DNA from: Echinometra lucunter
Lineage: Eukaryota; Echinodermata; Echinoidea; Camarodonta; Echinometridae
Assembly (NCBI GenBank): GCA_029962745.1
Contig: CM057157.1
Location: 7,783,095 to 7,847,094, forward strand
Direction of reading: 5' to 3'
DNA: 64,000 nt
Shown here: positions 24,421 through 36,900 of the stretch, piece after piece
How the letters are laid out: each line of letters opens with the position of its first letter
Position numbering within the stretch: the first letter of the stretch is position 1
Made by a program: the position numbers and the translations under genes
Notes under the pieces: generated by a model
What the model saw: only the letters and a program-made list of their open reading frames with translations
The model's database searches: none
Told to the model about the DNA's origin: nothing

Positions 24421-25560
24421 TACATAGGATGATACAGAACTTGAATATATTATTATCATTCATATTTTGCAACCATAAAGGTTGGATTATTCACATACAA
24501 ATAGTACATTTAAATTCTAATACATAAAATTTACATATAAATAGTACATTTTAATTCAAAAGAAACAGCAAAGAGGAGAGGAGAAAAGAAGGGAGAAGGA
24601 ATCAGAAAACAAAAAGGGGAACGCATATAGATAATAAATCAAAGAATATCTAATAATACACAACAATCATAAAATCTATTGAAAATCCACAGATGATACA
24701 AAATTTAAACTGGAAACAGTCTGAACCGTATATTCCTAAAATATTGCGCTTTATATTGCACTTTAAATTACTGAAGGTTGTACAGACACCAAGGGACAAA
24801 ACTCTCCTTGTACCTTTTCGTTTGGTTTTCTATTTCTGATTACATATTTGTTTTCCTTTTTAGATGGAAGGAGGTAATTCAACCAATGATCTGTGTTTTT
24901 TTATTTGGGCAAACAATTTTTCACACATGATTCTCCGACGGTTGGATAGTGATTCTAACCTTAATTCTTTTAGTGCATCAGTATATGATAACTGTGGGAT
25001 GATTATATGCACAGCTCGTTTTTGTACAGACTCCAGTAACTCTCATTGTTCGTTTGTTAGCCCCCCATGAAATACTTCACAGGCATACTCCAAAACAGAG
25101 CGGATACAGGCTTTATAATACCTACATTACTCATTTCTGGATAGGCCAGCTCTTCTTAGTTCAACCAAAAGAAATAGCCGTCTTGCGGCTTTTGAGTAAA
25201 TTGCATCAGTATGGGTATCCCACTTCAAGCGGTCATTTATCCATATACCTAATAGTTTGGCTTTACACTTTCTAACATTACGCCATCAATGGTTAGTGCA
25301 TGTATCAAATCCATCTTAGTAAAGTTAATCACCATTTCTTTAGTTTTCTTTGGATTAATTTGCAAGTCATTCTCCTTTGACCATATGACTAATTCATCCA
25401 ATGCACCCTGAAGTGTATCTTGATTTCTTAGGTTACACACATCATAAACAGTAGTACCATCTTCATACGTAACCAGGGGGAAATCAAAATTCAAATCAAT
25501 CAATCAATCAATCAATCGAAATTCAGTTCCCATTACATAGGATGATACAGAGCTTGAATG
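24421..25560 (-). mobile_element. 5'-truncated LINE with long flanking direct repeats
   Basis: A minus-strand LINE remnant is bracketed by a direct repeat of about 26 bp at 24421-24447 and 25533-25559 (both contain ACATAGGATGATACAGA). The repeat is the expected target-site duplication of the insertion. The sequence outside it matches the 3' flank of gene C, so the LINE landed in sequence downstream of gene B. Confidence 0.6.
24755..25503 (-). pseudogene. LINE reverse transcriptase, C-terminal part, decayed
   Basis: The open part (25503-25249) reads YEDGTTVYDV (the reverse transcriptase active-site region, with Gly where the second Asp is expected), ALDELVIWSKENDLQINPKK and TKEMVINF. Further frames continue with LEYAC-like thumb sequence, then a degraded C-terminus near 24880-24760. 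At least one stop and frameshift. Downstream gene order suggests insertion after the gene duplications. Confidence 0.75.
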
Positions 25561-26298
25561 TTTAAACATTAACTGGAAAATGGTATGAATATGGATTAGG
25601 TTTAAAGCTTTAATCGCAAGAATCTTAGATTGGAATGAACTCATAAAATGTCACACGTTTTCCAAAACTTGTAAGTCCATGCATACATTTGGTTTCCTCT
25701 AGCTCTATCATGCATGATATTGACCATTTAAGAGCACAGAAATTCTAAATTATTTCGCATTTAAATCAGATTCATCCCATCTATCAAACTAACACATCAA
25801 GGATCAAATAAATCTTTTTAAATGTATATTTCAATTCCTGTTCCCATAAATTTGGTTCAAGATTTGTTTCAAACCGTAATTCTAAGCTTTAAAAAAAGAT
25901 CTAGTCAGATATGACTACATTGCCAAATCCCACGAGCACTAGCACTATCCAAGTCAAAATAGACACAATTCTAGTGAAAAATAACCAAATTCTAGTAAAG
26001 TTAAATAGGACTTTATGAGAAGAACACTATTCTGACTAGAACACCGGATCCCACCGACAATTTTTTGTCGGTTGTTTCTTGAATAGAATAACAATAATTC
26101 AAAGCTTACATCATATAAAAAGCGCATCAAATTCTATCTCTATATCAAAATAACAATAGAACATAAAAATATATATCATTTCTATACACGTCTTTACATG
26201 ATAATTCTAAACAATAATATTCTCATCACAGTCAAAACACATTACTATCGTAGCAACCACTTTCTGAAACATTCTCTGCTTTCTCGACTTTCATCATT
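25504..26298. other. 3' UTR and downstream flank of gene B
   Basis: The stretch after the gene B stop is similar to the sequence after the tail exon of gene C (49620-50950). No AATAAA could be assigned with confidence on the minus strand. A short (ATCA)n is at 25494-25516. Confidence 0.6.
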
Positions 26299-26530
26299 TT
26301 AACAGTTTACATATATTTCATCTTCTATCTCTGGTGGGTTCACCGCATCCTTTTTCACCTCTACTGCTTCATATTCATCTTGTTGATATTGAAAATGAAA
26401 GTTTTCAAATATGTCCTCTGATCCCCTTTTCAGAGAATTGTATCTGTTGCCATCTTCTGATGATTTGTTATCCGTTTTCTGCGGTTGTCTGCTCGACAAT
26501 GCAACAGGGACATTGTTGGCTCCTTCAGAT
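26299..26530 (-). CDS. Gene B exon 10: cytoplasmic tail and stop
   Basis: 232 nt after TTTTCAG, ending TAA at 26301-26299. The 77-residue tail has tyrosines at 803 (YNSL), 821 (YQQD), 826 (YEAV) and 846 (YVNC at the C-terminus). YNSL and YEAV fit the YxxPhi endocytic pattern; YVN fits the Grb2 SH2 pattern YxN. Spacing excludes a classical ITAM. No enzymatic domain. Confidence 0.85.
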
Positions 26531-27906
26531 CTGAAAATAAAAAGATGACATTCATATTTATGTTACATTGCATTTCGAGAACTATATAAACAACCAGGTG
26601 AAATGAATCAATGGCTGAATATACGGACTGAATAGAAGCTGGTACAGAATTCACACTTTCTATGGACACGACCGAGCCATATAGATAGGATTCTTACCTT
26701 CTGCGTTTGTAGATGTACAAGGAGACAGTGATAATGATGATGATGATGATTATAATGATGATGGGAAGCGCTGTTACCAATGTAGATGGGTTCGTCACGG
26801 TCATCTCTTCTTCACTGTCAGCATCTTTAAAGATAATGGAAATGTCGAAATGAAAACTAATGAAACCAATACTAACCAATATTGCACAGTACACGAGTGT
26901 GTATGAATAGAGAATTGATGGAGGCTGCATAAAAGAGAGAATTGAAAAAAAAAAGATAGCAAGAGAGGGAAAAGGTAAAAGGAAAAACAATAGTAGTATA
27001 CGACCCGATTCCACACCTTTCCCTCCTGTTTCAGCTAACTGTTATCAACCCACCCCTCCCTTCCCCACTCTCCCAGCATCATAAAGGGTGAAAAAAAATA
27101 ATGTATATATATTTATATATTACTGAATTTAAATTTATTTAAGAAAAAATAATAATAAATATATAACAAGGAAAAGTCAAACATGATCTCTATTGCAATC
27201 CAACAATAGACGGAATTTGCTCTTTTCCATTTGCATGTTACTGACTGCAAGCTCTTTAGTATTATGTGCTCACAAGACATGCACACTCTTCACCCCTTTT
27301 AAAGCATTTCTGTCAGATCCTTACGACAGCATGCAGCGACTGCGGCTCCACAGTTAAATGTTGTTTATTCTAAACGTTTATAATTCCGAAATGTTCGTAA
27401 TTCAGAAAGTCCATAACTAAGAAAATGAAAAGGGACTCGCACTTAAAAAAAATTACGATTCTGTATTTCGAACGTGAAGAAGAAATAGTAATATCAAAAT
27501 GAAATAGGGTTCATGATTTTGAAATTGAATATGGTTCGTGATTCTAAAGGTATATATTTTATTCCAAGTTTAGTTAGAATCAGTCATTCTCACCTTTAAT
27601 CTTAACTGGATTCATCGCATGTCCATTAACGTAGTAAAAATCCTGCGATAAGAAAAACGACATGTGAAATAGGGTTGACATTTGATTACATTATAACCAA
27701 TAACGTAGAGTTTTGTTTTGTTTTTTTAAGTATAGCATATTGTATATTGCACATACTCATATTGTTTTTAGTCTATCAGCCTTGGTTCCCTTTTGAAAAA
27801 AAAATCCTACATTGAAATAAGTTTGCATTTTCCTAGGCACACTCATAAGCATATAGTTTCAAATTTCATTAATTTCTGCTATGGTGCATCCCTCGATTAG
27901 TGACTC

Positions 27907-27943
<37 letters not shown>

Positions 27944-30900
27944 TTTTTGTTTTTTTTAAAGCAGATTTTTCTCTGCAACTGTTAGTTGAAAAGACATTGT
28001 TTTAAAAAGAAAAACAGAACTTAAAATGGTATTTTTGGAATATTCTGGGATAGTAAATATATCGTCGAGTCACCCAATAATGTCAAAATTTGTATTTTCC
28101 TGCGCTGCATTGATGACAATCATGCTATGTAGGCTATGTTTTAAGACGCCAAGTCAAAATCTCAGTAACAGAAAATAAGCAATACTCAAACATTGCCAAA
28201 GGTAATTGTATTTTTGGGCCATTTAATAACGAACACACAGTTTTTATACCTACTGTAGCTACGGAGGAGGAAAAATATCATGAAATTTTAACAGTATTCC
28301 ACTTTCTCATGTCGAACACAAGAAATGTGTCAAGAAATATCATGAAAAGTATAGATTCAGATTCATATATTTCCACATTTCCTAAAAAAAAAAACAAACT
28401 GAATGTAGAAAGGCAATATACAATATATACATGTACATATCAATAGTTAAAGACAGAAATAACATCTAAAAAAATGAACTGAAATATGAAGAATAACTAT
28501 GCAGAAAGATAAGTAACAATAAGGACAAGTTATGTAAATGTGGGGGATTATTTGAAAAGTTAAAGACTTATAACATAACCCCAAATTTGTATTAAAAAGA
28601 ATGTTTCAAGTTGGGAAAGAAAGACTGAAGATAAGGAAAATAATACAAGCAAACAAATTCATAAGAATAAACATATAGTTCAGGTTAAATGAACAGGAGA
28701 ATTATATTTTATGTAAAAGGTATGTTTTAAGTTTGGATTTGAACATATTTAGGGAATGTGAATTCTTAATATTTTCAGGTAGACTGTTCCAAAATACAGG
28801 ATCATTGTGAGATAATGATTTCTTAGATAAGGACAATTTTCCACAGGGAACACAGTAATCAAATTTTGGTCTTGTATCATAATTGTGAATATCAGAATTT
28901 CTACAGAATAAATAATGGAAGTTTCAATGGCAATATTTTCTTATAGTATGAATACATGAGAATACCAAGATTATAATTATATAATTCGTATACTGGCAAA
29001 ATTTTAAACTTCAGAAAAAGTGGGGTTGTGTGCGCTCTGAAAAACCAGAATGAGATATCATTCGAATCAATCGTTTTTGTAAAAGTAAGGTTCTGTTTGA
29101 TAAACATTTATTTGAAGATCCCAAGAAAATGATTCCATAGTTCAGATATGATAATATTAAGGTATTATACAACATTTATTTTGTGGTACAAATTCACGCA
29201 ACCTATTTAAGATACCTATATTTTTAGCAATGTGGGAATTTATCTTGTAAATTTGACTTTTCCTATTTTATATTATCATTAATAAAGATTCCAAGAAATT
29301 TAACAGTTTCTACTCGCTCCACCTCGGTTTGATTAATGAATAATTTAACAGATTTTTATCAATCTTGTTTCTACTAATAATGATAACATTTGTTTTCTGG
29401 ATATTTAAGGCTAAGTTATTAACGGAGAACCACTTCTGGACTTTATTTAATTCAATGGTCATATTACTTTGCAAATAACCTAGGTCTTTATTGCTAAGAA
29501 ATATATTAGTATCGTCCGCAAAAAGAGCAAATTTTAGTAAATGAGAACACAGATAGAGATCGTTGACATATATCAGAAAAAGAAGAGGACCGAGAATAGA
29601 ACCCTGCGGCACGCCTATTGATACTGTTTTAAAAATCAGATTTAGATGAATTATAAAAAGTACACTGTTTTCGATTACTTAAATAACTGCATATTAAATC
29701 AAGGGCAATACCTCGTCTTCCATAAAAAGATAATTTACTAAGTAAAATGTCAAGGATTGATACAATCGACTGCTTTTTAGATCAATAAATACTCCAAAAG
29801 TTATTTCATTATTTTCATAGTGCATGTATAATATCATTCAGGGAATCTATCAAAGCATGGGATGTACAATGTTTTTCTCTAAATCCATATTGCTTTTGAT
29901 ATAGCATATAATTATCATTAAAGTAAGTAATCAACCTAGTATAAATGGATTTCTCAAACATTTTTGAGAAACATGTTAACATGAAACATGTTAACAGTGA
30001 AATTGGTCTGTAATTTGTGGTTCCAGATTTATGTACAGGGATGACTTGAGATATTTTACAACTATTTGGAAACACGCCTTTTTGAATACATAAATTAAAA
30101 ATATGACACAGAGGTTTAAAAAAATATATGAATATAGAAAATCATGACAAACATCACATCATAAACTTTGGATTCCAAAATTTGTGGTTATCTCTTCTAG
30201 AAATGCATGTGACAGACGGATGAAATAGCTATAGGCCTAACCCACACAGGGGAAAACATTGGTATGGTGTGTGTGCAATTTATGTGGCTGACGACCTCTA
30301 TAGCTGAGAATAGAAAACACTACGATGATCAACAAATTCCTGGTAAAATGTTGGCTTTTTACAACCTAGGATGATAAAATATCTTATTTCCATCTCATGC
30401 ATTCAAGTTGGAGCAAACTTGTCTTGATCATTTGAATTTATCGAACACATTTTTTGATCACTACACTGTAAAAAAATTACCCGTAAAAATTACGGTAATT
30501 GGGTAGCAACTTGCTGCACGACTTTCCATCGTAATTTTTTACGGTTGGACTGTATTGTAAATTACGGCTAACCACTGTATATTACGTAATAATTACCGTT
30601 ATTTTAACTGTTAGCCCATTTAATTTTATTTTACCGTTATAATAACGGTAATTATTACGTAATATACAGTGGTTAGCCGTAATTTACAATACAGTCCAAC
30701 CGTAAAAATTACGGTAATTGGGTGGCAACTTGCTGCACGACTTTCCACCGTAGTATTTACGGTAATTTTTTACAGTGTACTCTTGCTCCTCTTTCCAACA
30801 TTATGGGACAAGGAACACCATAATATGCTACTTTGGGAATGCAAACCAAGCAGATAAGAAATTAGATAGTATCAAGGAGAATAGCAGAACGTATAATTGG

Positions 30901-33900
30901 CACCAGCCTGCATCCAATACCAACCCTTTATGAGGTAAGAGTAGTAGTAAAGGTCAAACGAATCGTGAACGACCCCACCCACCCGCTTCAATCTAATTAT
31001 AATTAAAACATATCAGGCTTTCGACTATGTGTGCCGAAGACTGCACGAGTGAGAACTCTGCAAGCTCCATTCACCTGTACAATAGCATGTCTCGTAGACC
31101 CCATATAAACACGAACTAGTTCTGGCCACTTGCAACCTGCGTACCTGACCGGTGCTCGCATCCTTTCGTCTGACCTTTGTCACTGCTTACATGTTTATCC
31201 CCACATTTCAGAACCTTCCTCTCCTCTTCCATTTCTTCCTCTTCTTCTTCTTCCTCTTCTTCTTCTTCTTCCTTTTTTCTTCTTCTTCCTTTTCTTCTTC
31301 TTCTTATCCTTCTTCTTCTCCTTCTTCTTATCCTTCTACTTCTTCCTTTTCCATTCCTTCCCTTTTTTCTTTTCTTTCCTTTTCTCCTCAATGCTGTAAT
31401 TGCACGTATGTCATATATTAACTTTCTGCATTCCTATTCGCAATGTATAATCATTTATGATTCGCTGTTTTTAGGTTGATTTATTGTTTATTGTATTTAC
31501 TTAAGACAGTTTCATCTTGTTAAATGATTTGATACCAGTGAAATACAAATTTCCATGTAATATGAACAATAAATACTCAATATCAATATCTACTTTCCTA
31601 CTGTCAGCAATATCCACTGTATAGCCCTACATAGGTGCGAGGTTATCTAATATAACCTTGCATTTCATGTAAGTGGGCCTAATCATATTAACCAGGTAAA
31701 AGCTTATCAATAGTAGCAGCAGTAAATAAGATCTGCTCAGCAATAATGACCTCCAAGGATAAAAACCTACCCCGTCTTTACCAGTTGGCGAGTATACTCG
31801 AAGGAAGCAGGTATAATATCCACCTGGGTTAAGAGGACCATTCATAGCATGGAGAGTGGACGCTTTCACCGTACCTCGTCTTACTCTTTGGTCATCATTC
31901 TGTTCATCCCCCAAGAAGCATTTGGTTTCGATCCCTGCTAGAGATCCAATTGTGATGGTATCGTTGGCTGGTAACCTATAGGAATTTTGCAATAAGTTTG
32001 GGTAATCATTGTTTCTACATTCACGTTTGAATATATCAGGTGACATGGCAGAGAAAATTTGCTTTGATTTTTTACTTGACGACATTTATCCTGACATAAT
32101 GTCGGCATACCCCCCCCCCCAATCAGAAAATTTAAGTGTCAGAATATTCATACTGAAGCTTTTTTGATGATAACTATATACGTCGAGGAGTAGACGTGTG
32201 AGTTTGCTGCTCCGCCAACCATATATATTCTGAATAGGAGAGTACCAATGAGATTATAATGAGGGGTAAAAGCCGAAGGCACCGAAGCGGTTGTAATACG
32301 CCCGCCAAAAGTCACCCGAAGACTGACACTCAGGAAACCCCCCATTTAACTGCTGCTGAAGTTCTCGTCGATGAATGTGGCGACGATGAAAAAGAATTAT
32401 CTACTGTCATCGAGGACGTTGTGCGATCTCTCCTCAGTGACGATAACTTTATCGCCACTCTTGTTACGAGCATAAAAAGCAAGCTCCTTCACGAAATCCA
32501 CGAAACCTTATGCGAGGACGTGAGAAAATCCATCGACTTCGACGTCGACGAATATAGAGACCGCATCGAAGCACTCGAGAAGGAGGTGGAAAACCTGAAA
32601 GCTACCGCTGATGACTCGGAACAATACACGAGGAGAAACTGTTTGCTATTTGCGGGTATACCCGAGAGCAACGACGACAACGAAAACACCGACGACATGA
32701 TACAGAACCTATGCCGAGACAAGCGAGGAGTTGAAATAAACACCAGTGACATCGATCGTAGCCATCGTCTAGGCAACAAGATACACAACACTCAACGAAA
32801 CCGTGATCGGGACATCATTGTGAAGTTCACGAACTATCGGATCCGTGAATGCATCTATGCCGCTCGCACGAAACTACGACATGTTAGAGGCTCATCGTCG
32901 ACGCAAGCTTCATCTCCATCAAAATAGCCGATATTCATGAATGAAAGCCTAACCAAGACACGAGCGAAACTCCTGTGGAAACTCAGAAATGCGAACTCAG
33001 AGAAGGACCACAAAATATGGACACAAGACGGAGTCATCCTGATTAAAATTCCAAACGGCGACCGACAAAATGTCACAAGAAAGGAAGACTTAACTAAAGT
33101 GACAACATTGGTTTTCTCATAAACTCAAACGAACACAATCTTGTGCTTTTGTTGTTTGTAATATATCTTTTTTAAATCCCATTTGCTTCTTCTTCTTTTT
33201 TTTTTTTGTCTTTTTGTTAGTAAGATTGGATGCTTAGCTATCCATGTGCTATTTGTGAAAAATCTGTGAAAAGAAATCAGAAAGTATTACTGTGTGCAAA
33301 CTGTTCAAAATGGGTGCATATCAAATGCGTGAATGTTTCGTCTGCTCAGTATAATGATCCTAATGGGAAATTTGTAGATGAGCAATGTTCAAAATGTTTA
33401 TTTTCCCAGTTACCATTTGCAAAAGATGCCAGTCCTAAACAGGAAACAAGTACAGGTTCACCAGGTAGTAATAGGGATAGCAGTGAGGTGAACATTGGAA
33501 TGTTTCCATTTCCTAATAAAAAAAGGGCTTAAAATTGCTCATTTGAACATAAGAAGTCTTAGAAATAAAACAGGTGATTTAAGCTGCTTTTTAACGCAAC
33601 ATCCTTATGATTTGATGTCACTATCTGAAACTTGGTTAGATGTAAATATTGGAATGAATGTATGTTGTATCGATGGTTATAATCTGGAGAGGAAAGACAG
33701 AAATTATTTAGGAGGAGGGGTTTCTTGCTATATTCGAAATAGTATACCTTACACAAGGAGGCAAGATTTAGAATTTGAAGGTTTAAATTGCTCTGGATTG
33801 AATTAAAGCCCAAAAATGAGGCTAGTTTGTATGTTGGAACTGTGTATCGCAAACCAAATTTTTCAATCTCATTCTTCGATGAACTTGAGGAAAATCTAGA

Positions 33901-36900
33901 ACAAGTATTTTCGCTCTCAGGCAGAATAATACTACTGGGTGTTTTGAACTGTAACATGCTCACAGTAAATCCCTTGTCCAATAGATGAATTGAAGTAGGG
34001 GAATCCCTTGGCTTGAATTATTGATAGTCCTACCCGGGTAACCCCCTTCAGTACGACCCTAATTGATTTGATTTACGCATCAAAAGCGCTGGGGAATTAA
34101 AATCAGGTGTGCAGTCTGTTGGGTTCAGTGACCACTTATTACTATGCTGTGACCAAATTAAAGATTTCAAATTCCTTTCCTCATATATCGCGTTTTCGAT
34201 CTTTTAAACGTTTCAATGAAACTGCATTTCTCAATGACATTGGTTCTGTTGATTGGTGTGAATCATTTTTTGATGTTATTAATGTTGATGTCATGTGGCA
34301 GAAGTTTAAAGATAAATTTTTGAAACTTTCTGACAAGCATGCACCTTTTATATCCGTGCGTAAAGAAAACTCAGAGGGTCCCCATGGATAACTTTATCTT
34401 ATATATATATTTTGATATTCTTCTTTATATACTGAAAGAAATGAAATTGGGAGAATAATAATTGCGTAGCTCCCTCAATGTTCCCCAGAGCTGTCATCCA
34501 TTTTGAATCATCAAGGGTTGAAAAAATGCCTCCGCCGGGAATCGAACCCGGGTCACTGGCTTAGAACGGCCAATGCCTTACCACTAGACCACAGAGGCGG
34601 GCCAGCAGTTAGGCGTGACTATTGACAATTGACAATTGACCGACAGACAGATTTCCAACCCTTTTTGATCCTTTATTTTGGTGCAGATGAGTTAATGAAC
34701 AATGAGAAGCCGCGTGCCGCAGTTGGATCTCAGCTAGAAGCCTGGATACATGCATAAGCATGATAAGTGTTTTCAGTGTTTTATCATGTACAAGGGAGTT
34801 GCCAAAGTTGTTTGCATTTGTCAAATTTCTTTCAATGTATTGTCCCCTTATTCTGACTTATGCATGTATCCAGGCTTCTAGCTGAGATCCAACTGCGGCA
34901 CGCGGCTTCTCATTGTTCATTAACTCATCTGCACCAAAATAAAGGATCAAAAAGGGTTGGAAATCTGTCTGTCGGTCAATTGGATTCGGTCACGCCTAAC
35001 TGCTGGCCCGCCTCTGTGGTCTAGCGGTAAGGCATTGGCGTTCTAAGCCAGTGACCCGGGTTCGATTCCCGGTGGAGGCATTTTTTCAACCCTTGATTCA
35101 AAATGGATGACAGCTCTGGGGAACATTGAGGGAAGCTACGCAATTATTATTCTCCCAATTTCATTTCTTTCAGTGTTTTATTATTTACAATGGAGTTGCC
35201 AAAGTTGTTTGCATTTGTCACATTTCTTTCAATATATATATGTATGTATGTATGTATGTATATTTCCGTCTATATTTCCGACTTACGAACTGAACACCAT
35301 AGCTCTGAAAGGAGTTCCCATCTGATTTTTGGCCATGTTGTAATCCCTCGTACTGTTAGTGCTGAAAGCGCCGTCATCAGGTTCGATGTTTGTCGACGAA
35401 TTGTAGAGTTGGACAACAGTGAATTCAAAACAGCTGTGATATAAAGAGGGCAATTAGAAACCAAAATTATAATCTAGTGAATTAAAGAAGAAAAGTAGAA
35501 TCTTCTGCATATCCTATTATTAATGTATTCTAAGTTCACGAACAATACGGTATAGGACAACAAAAGCAAAATGATCTTCTTGGGTATTAAAGCAAATCCG
35601 AAGTTATCGCATTTACGGTAGACTGTCCTCTATGTTATTTTCCCGTTAAAAGAATATGTAAACATGTACAGTTCTCAAAAAGGTAAGTGGGGTTAGTGGA
35701 ATGTACCTGCTCCCCTTTTATAATTGAATTAATGTTTAGCAGAAGGATTTTCGAAATACTATTTATCTAAACATCTCCTTCTTCCCTGAAATGTTTAACA
35801 GGTCTGGAGACCAAACATAGAGAAAGGAAACCTAATTTTACTCGGTACGTTTGGCATTATTTGGAGTACTGGGACACTGATGGCAGCGTTTGAGACCAAA
35901 TCTAAGCAACAAAAATTAAGCTAAGTACACATGCTGCATTTCTTTTACACTAACAGGCATTATTTAGTAGTTGAGAAAAGTAGAATGGTTACTTCTGAAT
36001 AAGTAGTCAACCTGTTGAGTGTAACAGATAAATTCAGTTCTACTGGTAACGACCAACTTTGAAGTGAAAGACACTAGCTGACATAATTGTAACCCCCCCC
36101 CCCCCCCCCCACCTACTACTGTAAAAGAAAGTTGAAATCAGTACCTGATCGGTCCATTCGATTCGTTATAACGAGGCACGTTGACTTTAAAGCTATATTG
36201 ACCAACACCATCTTCAGCTTCATACAGGACTGGCGGTCTTGCAGGAGCTGAGGAAAATGAAGAAACAGGAGGTTACCGGGAATCGTCCTAAGCATAAAAA
36301 AATTCGCATTTTGCTAGATTATTCAGATTTATTTCCATTTCTATTTGTATGGGTAGTCCTCCGGACGTAAATTACCAACGAAATCAATTTTACATTTAAG
36401 TAGTTCTCCTATTTCGTTTCTCTTTTATAAATCGATTTCTTTCTTCTTCCTCAGTCAATTATGACTATTATTCATGAATTATATATACATAATTATCCAG
36501 AAATACGATTACCTGTGTGAGGTCAATAGTTTAAGGAAAGAGTATAAAGAAATTATGTCAATATATTGTAGTACAAAAGAACAAGAAATAAAAAATTCTG
36601 AAGAGTTGCAAGGTATGCTTGAAAATTAGAAACCGACAACGCCAGATTTTTTTAGAGGGAAGCAATATGACTGTACATTTGAGCAAAAACAACGAAAACA
36701 AAAAACGAGGCAAAATTTTCTGATAGTCAAAAGGGATTATCATCTGGACGTCTTATTTCATGCAAAATTATGCAGATTCATGGTTGCTTAGAGTCATCCA
36801 TCAATGTAGAGGATAATTAGGAAATGACCTCTTTAAGTTTTAGGGACAATATTAGAGGTTCTTAGGTATCTGTGCTTCGTATCCTCCTTGAAATGTACTG

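Larger units (their letters stand above)
34431..35174. repeat. Inverted duplication carrying two tRNA-like sequences
   Basis: Arms 34431-34758 and 34857-35174 are inverted copies of each other with few differences apart from a small indel, separated by a 98-bp spacer. The spacer (GAGTTGCCAAAGTTGTTTGC and flanks) is repeated directly after the right arm near 35190-35235. Lies in intron 6 of gene B. Confidence 0.85.

Noticed and set aside
26299..26530. ITAM in the gene B tail
   Set aside because: YNSL, YEAV and YVNC are spaced too widely and lack the paired YxxL/I at 6-8 residues.
31116..31479. Overlapping Arg/Glu-rich and Ser/Phe-rich frames
   Set aside because: Artefacts of the TTC polypyrimidine tract in intron 7 of gene B.
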